Source of the DNA: Paenibacillus puerhi
GTDB lineage: Bacteria; Bacillota; Bacilli; Paenibacillales; NBRC-103111
Reading direction: 5' to 3'
DNA length: 64,000 bases
NCBI RefSeq assembly: GCF_009846885.1
Contig: NZ_WUWM01000003.1
Span: forward strand, 62,001 to 126,000
Position numbers and translations under genes: made by a program. The notes below the pieces were generated by a model. That model worked only from the letters and a program-made list of their open reading frames with translations. It ran no database searches and was not told the DNA's origin. Shown one piece after another: positions 18,437 to 24,672 of the stretch (positions are counted from its first letter, which is position 1; every line of letters starts with the position of its first letter).

Positions 18437-18721
18437 ATACCGAGATATAATATTGCATACATTAGGGAACAAGGTATTGATCTCATTATTATTCCTCTTA
18501 ACGATTCATTCAGATTTATGAATCGGACTGACCAACAGCAGATCATTTCTGAACTTCAATTGAGGGCTTCTAATGCTGGTCTAAGGGGAACGGTTGTACC
18601 TGTATGGGATAACGGTAACGGGCGTATGGCATTTATCGCTCCGGAAAAATGGCATCCATTTTTCAGAAGTATTAGTTTGCAATTTGTTATTTCCAATATT
18701 AACCGCGAACTACATTGGTAA
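18437..18721 (+). CDS. Small conserved-looking protein with apparent ATA start
   Basis: A 94-codon frame reading PRYNIAYIREQGIDLIIIPL and ending NINRELHW. GGGAGG at 18424-18429 is perfectly spaced (7 bases) before an ATA codon at 18437, where an ATG would be expected. A TTG at 18422 lies inside the ribosome site and is an unlikely start. The protein has an alpha/beta feel (LIIIPL, GTVVPVWDNGNGRMAFIAP, WHPFF), and I do not know its function. Either ATA initiates poorly, the start was lost by mutation, or the base is misread. Confidence 0.5.
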   Translation: MPRYNIAYIREQGIDLIIIPLNDSFRFMNRTDQQQIISELQLRASNAGLRGTVVPVWDNGNGRMAFIAPEKWHPFFRSISLQFVISNINRELHW

Positions 18722-18771
18722 ACCTCCCAAAATATTTCAAGGAATAATTATTAGAGACTAGGCAGGAGAAC

Positions 18772-18828
18772 GGTTCAGTTTATGGCGGATTTTTAGATGA
18801 ATTGCTAAATCAGTTTGCTCCGGAGTAA
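18772..18828 (+). other. 3' gene remnant (18 codons)
   Basis: The frame GSVYGGFLDELLNQFAPE ends in TAA at 18828, just before a terminator, and has no start or upstream coding sequence. It looks like the surviving tail of a deleted gene. The parent family is not recognised. Confidence 0.35.
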
Positions 18829-18862
18829 ATCAAAAAAGCAGCTCAAGTAGCTGCTTTTTTGA
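18829..18862 (+). terminator. Intrinsic terminator, near-perfect palindrome
   Basis: Arms AAAAAAGCAGCT and AGCTGCTTTTTT surround a 5-base loop. T-runs exist on both strands, so it can stop transcripts in either direction. Confidence 0.85.
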
Positions 18863-19037
18863 TCTATACAACAAACCGCACTTCAAATTTCTCCAAAACG
18901 TTATACTGAGACGCAATACGATGAAGCGTGCCATAAGTAAGCTCATCGGCGTTTTCAGAAGCTTCGAAGAGCAATTGAATGCCCTACGTGACTTCTTTCT
19001 TGTAGCTTATCGGAGCGAATGATGGTGACTTGATCCT

Positions 19038-19304
19038 TCATTTCTTAACCAAGCCATGAAACCAGCTTGAGAATTTTCCCCTTACTAGCTTCTCGGAGGG
19101 AACTCGTTTTCCATTAATAACAATGGCTGGAAGCGAGGTAATTCCATACTCACTTCGTTTTAAATCCATGTCCGCTTTCGAACCTGTGTCGTTAGCGTCA
19201 TGAACGAGAATGGAACACCTCGAACAAGCATATTCCTTCACGCGTTCGACCATGTCATCTTCGTTTAAACTGCTGTCTATAAAAATTTCTATGGTTTTAC
19301 CCAT
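19038..19304 (-). CDS. Thioredoxin-like protein with CSRC motif
   Basis: An 88-residue thioredoxin/glutaredoxin-fold protein. CSRC (residues ~28-31, in EYACSRCSILVHDAND) is the likely redox pair, and GITSLPAIVINGK (~55-67) is the cis-proline strand. It begins 2 bases after the MerR-type gene stops, so the two form an operon. It resembles small selenium-independent or mercury-linked thioredoxin-like proteins. The exact substrate is unknown; thiol handling under the control of the upstream MerR protein is the natural inference. Confidence 0.75.
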   Translation of the reverse strand: MGKTIEIFIDSSLNEDDMVERVKEYACSRCSILVHDANDTGSKADMDLKRSEYGITSLPAIVINGKRVPSEKLVRGKFSSWFHGLVKK

Positions 19305-19306
19305 GG

Positions 19307-19720
19307 CTACCTCATCTCCTTTATTTTAGTTAGAACGGGACATTCCTGTTTCGGCAGCGGAAGCGACTGAACCGGCATTAGGGTCACTTGCTCCAATAAC
19401 GATTTAAAGCTCTCTAATTGAGCGATTCTTTCTTCAATCTCGTTTACTTTGGCTGTTGCGAATGTGTACATTTCCTTTGATGGATAATAGTCCTGTTGAT
19501 TAAATAAAGCTAATAGATGTCTGATCTCGTTAAGGGTGAACCCGATGCTCTGGGCTTTCTTAATAAAAATCACATCGTCAACTGCGGATTCCGGAAACAT
19601 CCGGTATCCCGATTCGTTTCTATCTGGTTTCGCTAGCAATCCTCGTCTCTCATAATATTTTACCGTCTCCACATTCACCTTGGACGCCCTCGCAACCTGA
19701 CTTATGGTAAGCCCCTTCAT
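19307..19720 (-). CDS. MerR-family regulator lacking the mercury cysteines
   Basis: A 137-residue MerR-type activator. The winged helix-turn-helix covers TISQVARASKVNVETVKYYERRGLL (start at residue 4) and GYRMFPESAVDDVIFIKKAQ. The dimerisation coiled coil is VNEIEERIAQLESFKSLLE. In mercury MerR three cysteines bind the metal. Here the first is replaced (LLALFNQQDYYPSKEM) and only one Cys remains near the end (KQECPVL). It is therefore probably not a Hg(II) sensor despite its MerR-like length. It controls itself and the thioredoxin-like gene through the dyad at 19753-19770. Confidence 0.85.
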   Translation of the reverse strand: MKGLTISQVARASKVNVETVKYYERRGLLAKPDRNESGYRMFPESAVDDVIFIKKAQSIGFTLNEIRHLLALFNQQDYYPSKEMYTFATAKVNEIEERIAQLESFKSLLEQVTLMPVQSLPLPKQECPVLTKIKEMR

Positions 19721-19743
19721 GGTATTAGCCTCCTTGCTGTTTA

Positions 19744-19775
19744 TTCTATATCCGGTACTATACTACCGGGTCAAT
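19744..19775 (-). promoter_or_regulatory. MerR-type promoter with operator in a long spacer
   Basis: On the minus strand, TTGACC (19775-19770) and TATAGAAT (19751-19744) flank a spacer containing a dyad, CCGGTA-6-TACCGG (19753-19770). The -10 can be read with an 18- or 20-base spacer; stretched spacers are the hallmark of MerR-activated promoters. Confidence 0.75.
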
Positions 19776-19880
19776 AGGTTTTATAAAAATCCGAGGACGG
19801 CACCTACATTCCGCTTCCCTACAGAATAAATAATACTACTTGAATTTCCCATTAACGAGAGGTAAGATTGTGACAACAAA

Positions 19881-19955
19881 TGAACTGTGTGTTACTGGCG
19901 TAAACATGGATGACCATGAGGGAGCACACAGATATCTGCCGTACGCCTGGGCAAA
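19881..19955 (+). promoter_or_regulatory. ZTP (pfl) riboswitch aptamer
   Basis: The pfl-motif core is present. P1 is CTGTGTG (19885-19891) with CACACAG (19925-19931). The conserved ACTGGCG follows at 19894-19900, then P2, CATGG/CCATG. GGGAGC lies before the P1 3' strand, and the conserved CCGTACGCCTGGGCA block is at 19939-19953. GGCG (19897-19900) can pair with CGCC in that block, the known pseudoknot. ZTP riboswitches sense the purine/folate alarmone ZMP/ZTP. A terminator follows immediately, so ligand binding should permit read-through into the DJ-1/PfpI gene. Confidence 0.85.
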
Positions 19956-19957
19956 GT

Positions 19958-19988
19958 ATTTGATCTTTCGATCAAATGCTTTTTTTTG
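19958..19988 (+). terminator. Riboswitch-controlled intrinsic terminator
   Basis: Stem ATTTGATC-tttc-GATCAAAT is followed by GC and eight Ts, 37 bases before the downstream start codon. GCA at 19951-19953 of the aptamer can extend the stem with TGC at 19977-19979, a possible switching contact. Confidence 0.85.
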
Positions 19989-20024
19989 TATTCAAAAACT
20001 CTGGAGAGGTTAGGTGTTTCTGAA

Positions 20025-20597
20025 ATGAAAATGGCGTACATTTTGTTTGACCAAATGACAACTTTGGATTTTGTCGGCTTCTATGAAGCCGTAACATGGA
20101 TGGGGATTCTAGGGGCGAAAGAAAAGGTAACGTGGGATTTCTGTTCCAATAAAGAGGAGGTCACGGATGACCGCGGATTGACCATCAAAATTAATCATGT
20201 TTATCCGGATTTATCCGGCTATGACCTGATCTTTTTACCCGGAGGACTTTCGACCAGACAGCTCAGATTCAACACAGAGTTTATCTCATGGATTCAAACT
20301 GCACGCAATGTTGAATATAAAGCTTCTGTTTGCACCGGGTCCTTACTTCTGGGAGCCGCTGGGTTTTTGAACGGAAGAAAGGCAACCACTAATCCCTCTG
20401 CGTATGAGCTTCTGGCCCCCTACTGTTCAGAAGTAGTGAAAGAGCGATTTGTACGGGATGGAAACGTATTTACGGGCGGAGGAGTTTCGGCTTCCATTGA
20501 CCTGGGTTTATATCTAGTTGAATCCCTAACGAATACAGAGGTTGTTCGGCAAGTTCAAGAAAAGATGGTGTACCCTTACTATAGTCCGAGAGGATGA
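20025..20597 (+). CDS. DJ-1/PfpI family protein (isonitrile-hydratase-like)
   Basis: A 190-residue class I glutamine-amidotransferase-like protein. The nucleophile elbow is ASVCTGSLLLGAAGFLNGRK (Cys near residue 103), preceded by LIFLPGG (~67), with ATTNPSAYELL after it. This layout matches the isonitrile hydratase/PfpI branch more than proteases. ATG20025 is chosen; ATG20031 is also possible. The gene lies behind a ZTP riboswitch and terminator, linking it to purine or one-carbon stress, which is unexpected for this family. The acetyltransferase follows after 7 bases. The reaction is unknown. Confidence 0.8.
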   Translation: MKMAYILFDQMTTLDFVGFYEAVTWMGILGAKEKVTWDFCSNKEEVTDDRGLTIKINHVYPDLSGYDLIFLPGGLSTRQLRFNTEFISWIQTARNVEYKASVCTGSLLLGAAGFLNGRKATTNPSAYELLAPYCSEVVKERFVRDGNVFTGGGVSASIDLGLYLVESLTNTEVVRQVQEKMVYPYYSPRG

Positions 20598-20604
20598 GAA
20601 AGAT

Positions 20605-21093
20605 ATGCAGATTCGTCCGCTTGAAAAAGATCATCGCCATCAGGTTATGAATGTAATGGCTGAGCATCCTCTTCAATTTCCCGAATTCATCATTAGAAAA
20701 TATCCTGCACGCTGGGACGCTTATTTAAGTAATGAGGAGGAGGACAATCAAAACTGCGGATATTTTGTGATGTTGGACGAAAATGAACATATTATCGGGC
20801 ATGCTGGATACCTCTTTAATGATGAGGTAAATCTTTATGAGATTGTCGGCGTGGTCGTCAAGAAGGACCAGAAAAGACGAGGGATAGGAAAAGCTTTAAT
20901 CAAAGCAGTCTGTAAAAAAATATCGGAATGCGGCGGAGACAAGGTTATTCTTTATACGCTTGGTCATGTGGACAACCAAGACACGTTAATTTTCTATAAT
21001 AGCATAGGGTTTGAGCAAATAAGCGATGAGAAAGACTATTATTTTCCCGGCTTTCATCGAGTTACTTTTATTAAAGTGCGGCACGGTTGTTAA
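20605..21093 (+). CDS. GNAT-family N-acetyltransferase
   Basis: A 162-residue acetyltransferase. The acetyl-CoA pyrophosphate loop is KKDQKRRGIGKALIKAVCKK (residues ~92-111), following the beta-4 strand LYEIVGVVV. The C-terminal segment has NQDTLIFYNSIGFEQ, the typical Y-x-x-x-GF motif. The start follows GAGAGGATGAGAAAG. It is co-transcribed with the riboswitch-controlled DJ-1/PfpI gene and closed by the strong terminator at 21092-21146. The acceptor is unknown. Confidence 0.85.
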   Translation: MQIRPLEKDHRHQVMNVMAEHPLQFPEFIIRKYPARWDAYLSNEEEDNQNCGYFVMLDENEHIIGHAGYLFNDEVNLYEIVGVVVKKDQKRRGIGKALIKAVCKKISECGGDKVILYTLGHVDNQDTLIFYNSIGFEQISDEKDYYFPGFHRVTFIKVRHGC

Positions 21094-21146
21094 AAAAAGG
21101 CTGTCTCAGAAGGTCATCAAGCGACCTTTGAGAGACAGCCCTTTTT
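21092..21146. terminator. Strong bidirectional terminator
   Basis: An 18-base stem (GGCTGTCTC...GAGACAGCC ends) has an A-run upstream and a T-run downstream. It separates the plus-strand riboswitch operon from the minus-strand carbohydrate operon. Confidence 0.9.
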
Positions 21147-21196
21147 CATAAGAGAAACTCTGCTGCAGTCTTTCTCATCCTCCGCTGCAGCCTCAG

Positions 21197-22654
21197 TTAA
21201 GCGGGATCGCTCCCGAGCAGCACCTTCTCGAAGAACCGCTCGCCGCCTACCTGTCCCCCCTTCAGCACCAGCTCCAGCCCCTCGAATCTGGCATCGGTCG
21301 AATACGCCGTGACCAAAGGAGCGCCCGGATCCAGCGCCGCCTTGCAGGCGAGCGCGTAAATGCCGAGCTCGCGCGTAATATAGCCGGAGGTGTCCCCTCC
21401 GGCGATCAGCACGCGCGTCAGCCCCGCCTCCGCGACCAGCTCGCGGGTCAGCGCGCCAAGCGCCCGGCCGAGCAGACGACTGCTGTCCTCGGCCTGGAGT
21501 CCTTGCTCCGCAAGCACTTCGCGGAGCAGAGCAATGCTGGCGTCGCCCGGACCCGACGCCGAGTACAGCACGACGCTGCGCCCGCTGGCAAGCAGCGCGC
21601 AAGCTTCTTCCCGCAGCTGTGCAAGGGCTGCGGGCGCTTTGTCCGGGTGTACCAGCTCCCCAGCGGGTACCCGGACAAGTGCAAAGCCCGCTTCGGCTGC
21701 GCGCCCGATCTGCTTCTCGGTAATCGGGGAGCAGCTCCCCGATACGACCAGCAGCCGCTCCGCCGGTGCCGCCTGCAGCGGCTTCGGTGCGGCATCCGGC
21801 AGCAGGCCGTTCTGTCGCCAGCAAGCGGTCAGCGCGTATTCGACGCCCGACGAGCCGACGACAAACAAGCTGCCCTCGCTATCCGCTGCGGCTTCCCAGA
21901 TCAGGCGGCCAGCCGTCTGCAGCCTTGGCTCGTCGAGCACATCGAAGAGCAGCCCGTCGGGACGCTCGGCCTCAAGGATGGCGGCCAAGCGCTGCCGAAC
22001 AGCTTCGTACGGGCCGTCCAGCGCCCTGATATCCAGCAGCGATACGCTGAGCGGCGTCTGCTTGGCCAAGTGCAGGCGCAGGTCGGCTTCGTCCATCGGC
22101 GTAACCGGATGACGCGACATCGTGGGATGACGGTCGAGCCGGTACACGTCCTCGCTCCCCGCAGCAAAGTGATTGCCGAACAAGGTATATCTGCGCAGGT
22201 AAGGAACGCCAGCCAGCACCGGCACATAGGGGCTGCCGCCGAACACCTCGCGGCCGAGCTCCATCGCCTTGCCTATGCTGCCTGCTGCAGGAGAAGAATC
22301 GAAGGTGGAGCATACCTTGTAATGCACCACAGCAGCCCCGGCGGTCTTCAGCGTCTCGAAAATCGGCCGCAGCTCCCGCTCCATGCGCTCCGGCGAAAGG
22401 GAACGGCTGATTCCTGCTACGCCAAAGCAGGAGACGTCGCGGAACCGGCCTTCCAGCAGCTCCCGGGTGGGAGGCTCCAGGAACAGCACAGCGGACAGCC
22501 CTGCCAGAAACAACGACTCCAGCACATCGGTCGAGCCGGTAAAGTCGTCGCCATAGTAGCAGAGCAGCCTGCCGCCGCCCTGTCCCTCGCGTCCTTGCTC
22601 CGCGCGATCCAGCATCGATGCCGTTCTGCCCATAGCCTGCTCAGCCCTTTCCAT
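21197..22654 (-). CDS. Four-carbon acid sugar kinase family (DUF1537), OiaK/OtnK-like
   Basis: A 485-residue kinase of the DUF1537 family, which phosphorylates sugar acids such as threonate, erythronate or 3-oxo-isoapionate. The N-terminal substrate domain begins CYYGDDFTGSTDVLESLFLAG (DDFTG motif near residue 37). The C-terminal nucleotide domain carries VVSGSCSPITEKQI and the glycine-rich GGDTSGYITRELGI near residue 420. The start at 22654 overlaps the RuBisCO-like gene by 14 bases; ATG22633 is an alternative. It is the last gene of the operon. Next to a RuBisCO-like protein it most resembles the kinase that feeds OiaX/OiaT in apionate breakdown; this is inference. Confidence 0.82.
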   Translation of the reverse strand: MERAEQAMGRTASMLDRAEQGREGQGGGRLLCYYGDDFTGSTDVLESLFLAGLSAVLFLEPPTRELLEGRFRDVSCFGVAGISRSLSPERMERELRPIFETLKTAGAAVVHYKVCSTFDSSPAAGSIGKAMELGREVFGGSPYVPVLAGVPYLRRYTLFGNHFAAGSEDVYRLDRHPTMSRHPVTPMDEADLRLHLAKQTPLSVSLLDIRALDGPYEAVRQRLAAILEAERPDGLLFDVLDEPRLQTAGRLIWEAAADSEGSLFVVGSSGVEYALTACWRQNGLLPDAAPKPLQAAPAERLLVVSGSCSPITEKQIGRAAEAGFALVRVPAGELVHPDKAPAALAQLREEACALLASGRSVVLYSASGPGDASIALLREVLAEQGLQAEDSSRLLGRALGALTRELVAEAGLTRVLIAGGDTSGYITRELGIYALACKAALDPGAPLVTAYSTDARFEGLELVLKGGQVGGERFFEKVLLGSDPA

Positions 22655-23900
22655 ATTTCCCGATCGCTCGCAGCAGCTCCGGATGATCGGCCGCATAGAC
22701 GTCGAGCGGAATGCCTTGCACCGCGGCCTCCCAGCCCTGCTGCATGCTTGCGAATCCGGCTGCCGGGCCATCCGGGTGCGCAAGCATCCCTCCGCCCGCG
22801 AGATGCATGACATCGACGGAGCGTAGGGCCTCATAAGTAGGAGCCGCTGTTCCCGCCCACTGCATGGAGGAGACGACCGGCATCGTCTGATAGCCGCCAA
22901 GCAGCGGAGCCGTGCAAGCCTCCATCGACCGGATGACCGACTCGTTGCTTTCGTAGAACTTGCTGTTCAGCCCGTTCACGTGAAGCTGATCCGCACCCGC
23001 CAGACGGCACAACTTCTGGAAGGCGGTAAATTCCATGCCGAGTAACGGACTTCGGGTCAACATCCCCCACTGATTGCGGTGGGCGTGGATCGGCACTTCG
23101 CTGAATGTATTCAGATAGGCCAGACCGCTGAGCCCGATGCTCATCACGCTGACCATCACGCAGCTGCCGCCCGCCTTCACGACCGTATCATGATTGCGAC
23201 GCAGCTCGTCGATATCCCCGGTGATGTTGAACGCATACATCAGCTTCTTGCCGGTCTTATCCGCCGCCCGCTCCACCGCTTCCATCACCGCCTGAACCTT
23301 GGCCGCAAGCGGAGCAAAAGGCGGATTCCCGTTCAGCTCGTCGTCCTTAATAAAGTCCATCCCGGCCAAGGCCAGCTTCATCACGAGCTCCGACAGCTGC
23401 TCCGGCGTCAAGCCTATGCTCGGCTTAACGATGGTGCCCAGGATAGGGCGGCCGGTAACCCCCGTCAGCCTTCTTGTTCCCTCGATCCCGAACTTCGGTC
23501 CGGGGTAGAGGGCTCCGAAGGCTTCCGGGAGCTCAAGGTCCAGCAGCCGCAAGCCCGACAGCTCCTGCAGCTCATACAGATTCCCCGCTACCGCCGAGAG
23601 CAGATTCGGGATCGAAGGGCCGAAGTTATGCAGCGGGAAGGATACCCGGACGACCCCCCTGCGGAATTTCCCGTCGTGACGGGCTGGCGGCTTCGATCCG
23701 GGCAAGGACGGCTCCCCCGCTTCGCCAAGAGCCTCGATGCCCTCGACTCTGGCACCATAGCGCTCCTTCAACTCATCCGTTTCGCCCGGAACGGCTGTGA
23801 ACGTCCCCGTGGATTGCTCGCCCGCGATGACGGCCGCCGCATGCTCCAGCGTATAGGGCGTTTCCACCAGGTAAGACGCGATGACCCGCTCTTCGCTCAT
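22641..23900 (-). CDS. RuBisCO-like protein (form IV), probable sugar-acid phosphate decarboxylase
   Basis: A 419-residue RuBisCO-like protein. Key positions are retained: GTIVKPSIGL (Lys near 159), GMDFIKDDELN (the carbamylated Lys, Asp and Glu metal site, ~180-190), IHAHRNQWGM (~271-280), and the glycine-rich phosphate-binding segments LLGGYQTMP and LAGGGMLAHPDGP. Such complete catalytic sets occur in RuBisCO-like decarboxylases/hydrolases (OiaX/OiaT) acting on 3-oxo-isoapionate 4-phosphate. MtnW-type enolases are an alternative, but no methionine-salvage gene is nearby. The start overlaps the racemase-like stop by 4 bases (ATGA). The exact substrate is unproven. Confidence 0.85.
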   Translation of the reverse strand: MSEERVIASYLVETPYTLEHAAAVIAGEQSTGTFTAVPGETDELKERYGARVEGIEALGEAGEPSLPGSKPPARHDGKFRRGVVRVSFPLHNFGPSIPNLLSAVAGNLYELQELSGLRLLDLELPEAFGALYPGPKFGIEGTRRLTGVTGRPILGTIVKPSIGLTPEQLSELVMKLALAGMDFIKDDELNGNPPFAPLAAKVQAVMEAVERAADKTGKKLMYAFNITGDIDELRRNHDTVVKAGGSCVMVSVMSIGLSGLAYLNTFSEVPIHAHRNQWGMLTRSPLLGMEFTAFQKLCRLAGADQLHVNGLNSKFYESNESVIRSMEACTAPLLGGYQTMPVVSSMQWAGTAAPTYEALRSVDVMHLAGGGMLAHPDGPAAGFASMQQGWEAAVQGIPLDVYAADHPELLRAIGKYGKG

Positions 23901-24625
23901 CCCGTTTCCCCCTTGCCTTGCGCGGCTGAAGGGGCCGAGGTGGCGGAGACGGCGGTGGCTGTCCGCTCTTGCTCTTCCAATACCGCCTTGACCGCCTCAA
24001 CGCCCATTCTCGGCGATGACAAGACAGGCTTGCCGGTCGCCTCCCTCAGCTTAGCCTCCATCCTCGCCATGGACCCCTGCGCCAGCACCAGCACATCCGC
24101 CTCTTCGGCTATCCGCTGAGCGGTTTCCAGCAGGATCCGGTCATGTCCAGCCGGATTCCCGGATACCAGCTCATCGAAGGCTCCTTCGGCCAGCCCGCTC
24201 AGCAGGGTGACTTCCCGCCCGGCCAGCCCGGCCTGCCTGCGTACCAGCCTCATCGTCGGCTCCAGTGTAGACGAAAGCGTCGCCAGCACCCCGATCCGCT
24301 CATAGCCCGCCGCCGCAGCCGCGGTCATCGCGTCGTCGATCTTGACGATCGGCACGCCGATAAAGCGGCGCGCCTCGTCTGCGATCTCGCCGACGGAGGA
24401 GCAGGTATTCAAAATGACATCGGCTCCAATCTCCTCCGCATGATGAAAATATTGAACCAGCCGGCGCGCCACCCCGGGCGGAACTTCACCGGCGCGCACG
24501 ACATCGCCGATCAGGCTGTCGTCGATGATATTCACCAGCCTGCAATCCGGCAGCAGCTCCTGGACAATAGCTTTCAAAGGCTCGGCCAGGCCTTGCCCTG
24601 TAAATACGGCAACGATCGTTTTCAT
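23897..24625 (-). CDS. Asp/Glu racemase superfamily protein with one catalytic cysteine
   Basis: A 242-residue protein of the aspartate/glutamate/hydantoin racemase fold. The first catalytic Cys is in ILNTCSSVGE (C75), and IGVLATLSSTLEP (~111-123) is the second-domain phosphate/carboxylate loop. The second Cys of two-base racemases is missing: the equivalent segment reads VLVLAQGSMARM (Q183-S185). One-cysteine members include decarboxylases and isomerases, so true racemisation is unlikely. It is translationally coupled to the RuBisCO-like gene, placing it in the same pathway. A good GGAGG site precedes ATG24625. The tail after residue 225 is low-complexity Ala/Ser/Thr. Confidence 0.8.
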   Translation of the reverse strand: MKTIVAVFTGQGLAEPLKAIVQELLPDCRLVNIIDDSLIGDVVRAGEVPPGVARRLVQYFHHAEEIGADVILNTCSSVGEIADEARRFIGVPIVKIDDAMTAAAAAGYERIGVLATLSSTLEPTMRLVRRQAGLAGREVTLLSGLAEGAFDELVSGNPAGHDRILLETAQRIAEEADVLVLAQGSMARMEAKLREATGKPVLSSPRMGVEAVKAVLEEQERTATAVSATSAPSAAQGKGETG

Positions 24626-24672
24626 CTTCCGCCTCCTCCGAATATCCTCATGCCTTCTTCCAAACCTTAACC

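Noticed and set aside
19870-20013. A 47-codon GTG frame with a ribosome-like site upstream of the PfpI gene
   Set aside because: The same bases are the ZTP aptamer and its terminator, whose paired structure explains the conservation pattern better than coding.
21503-24670. Long plus-strand frames across the RuBisCO-like and kinase genes
   Set aside because: GC-rich antisense shadows without motifs; the overlapping minus-strand genes are certain.
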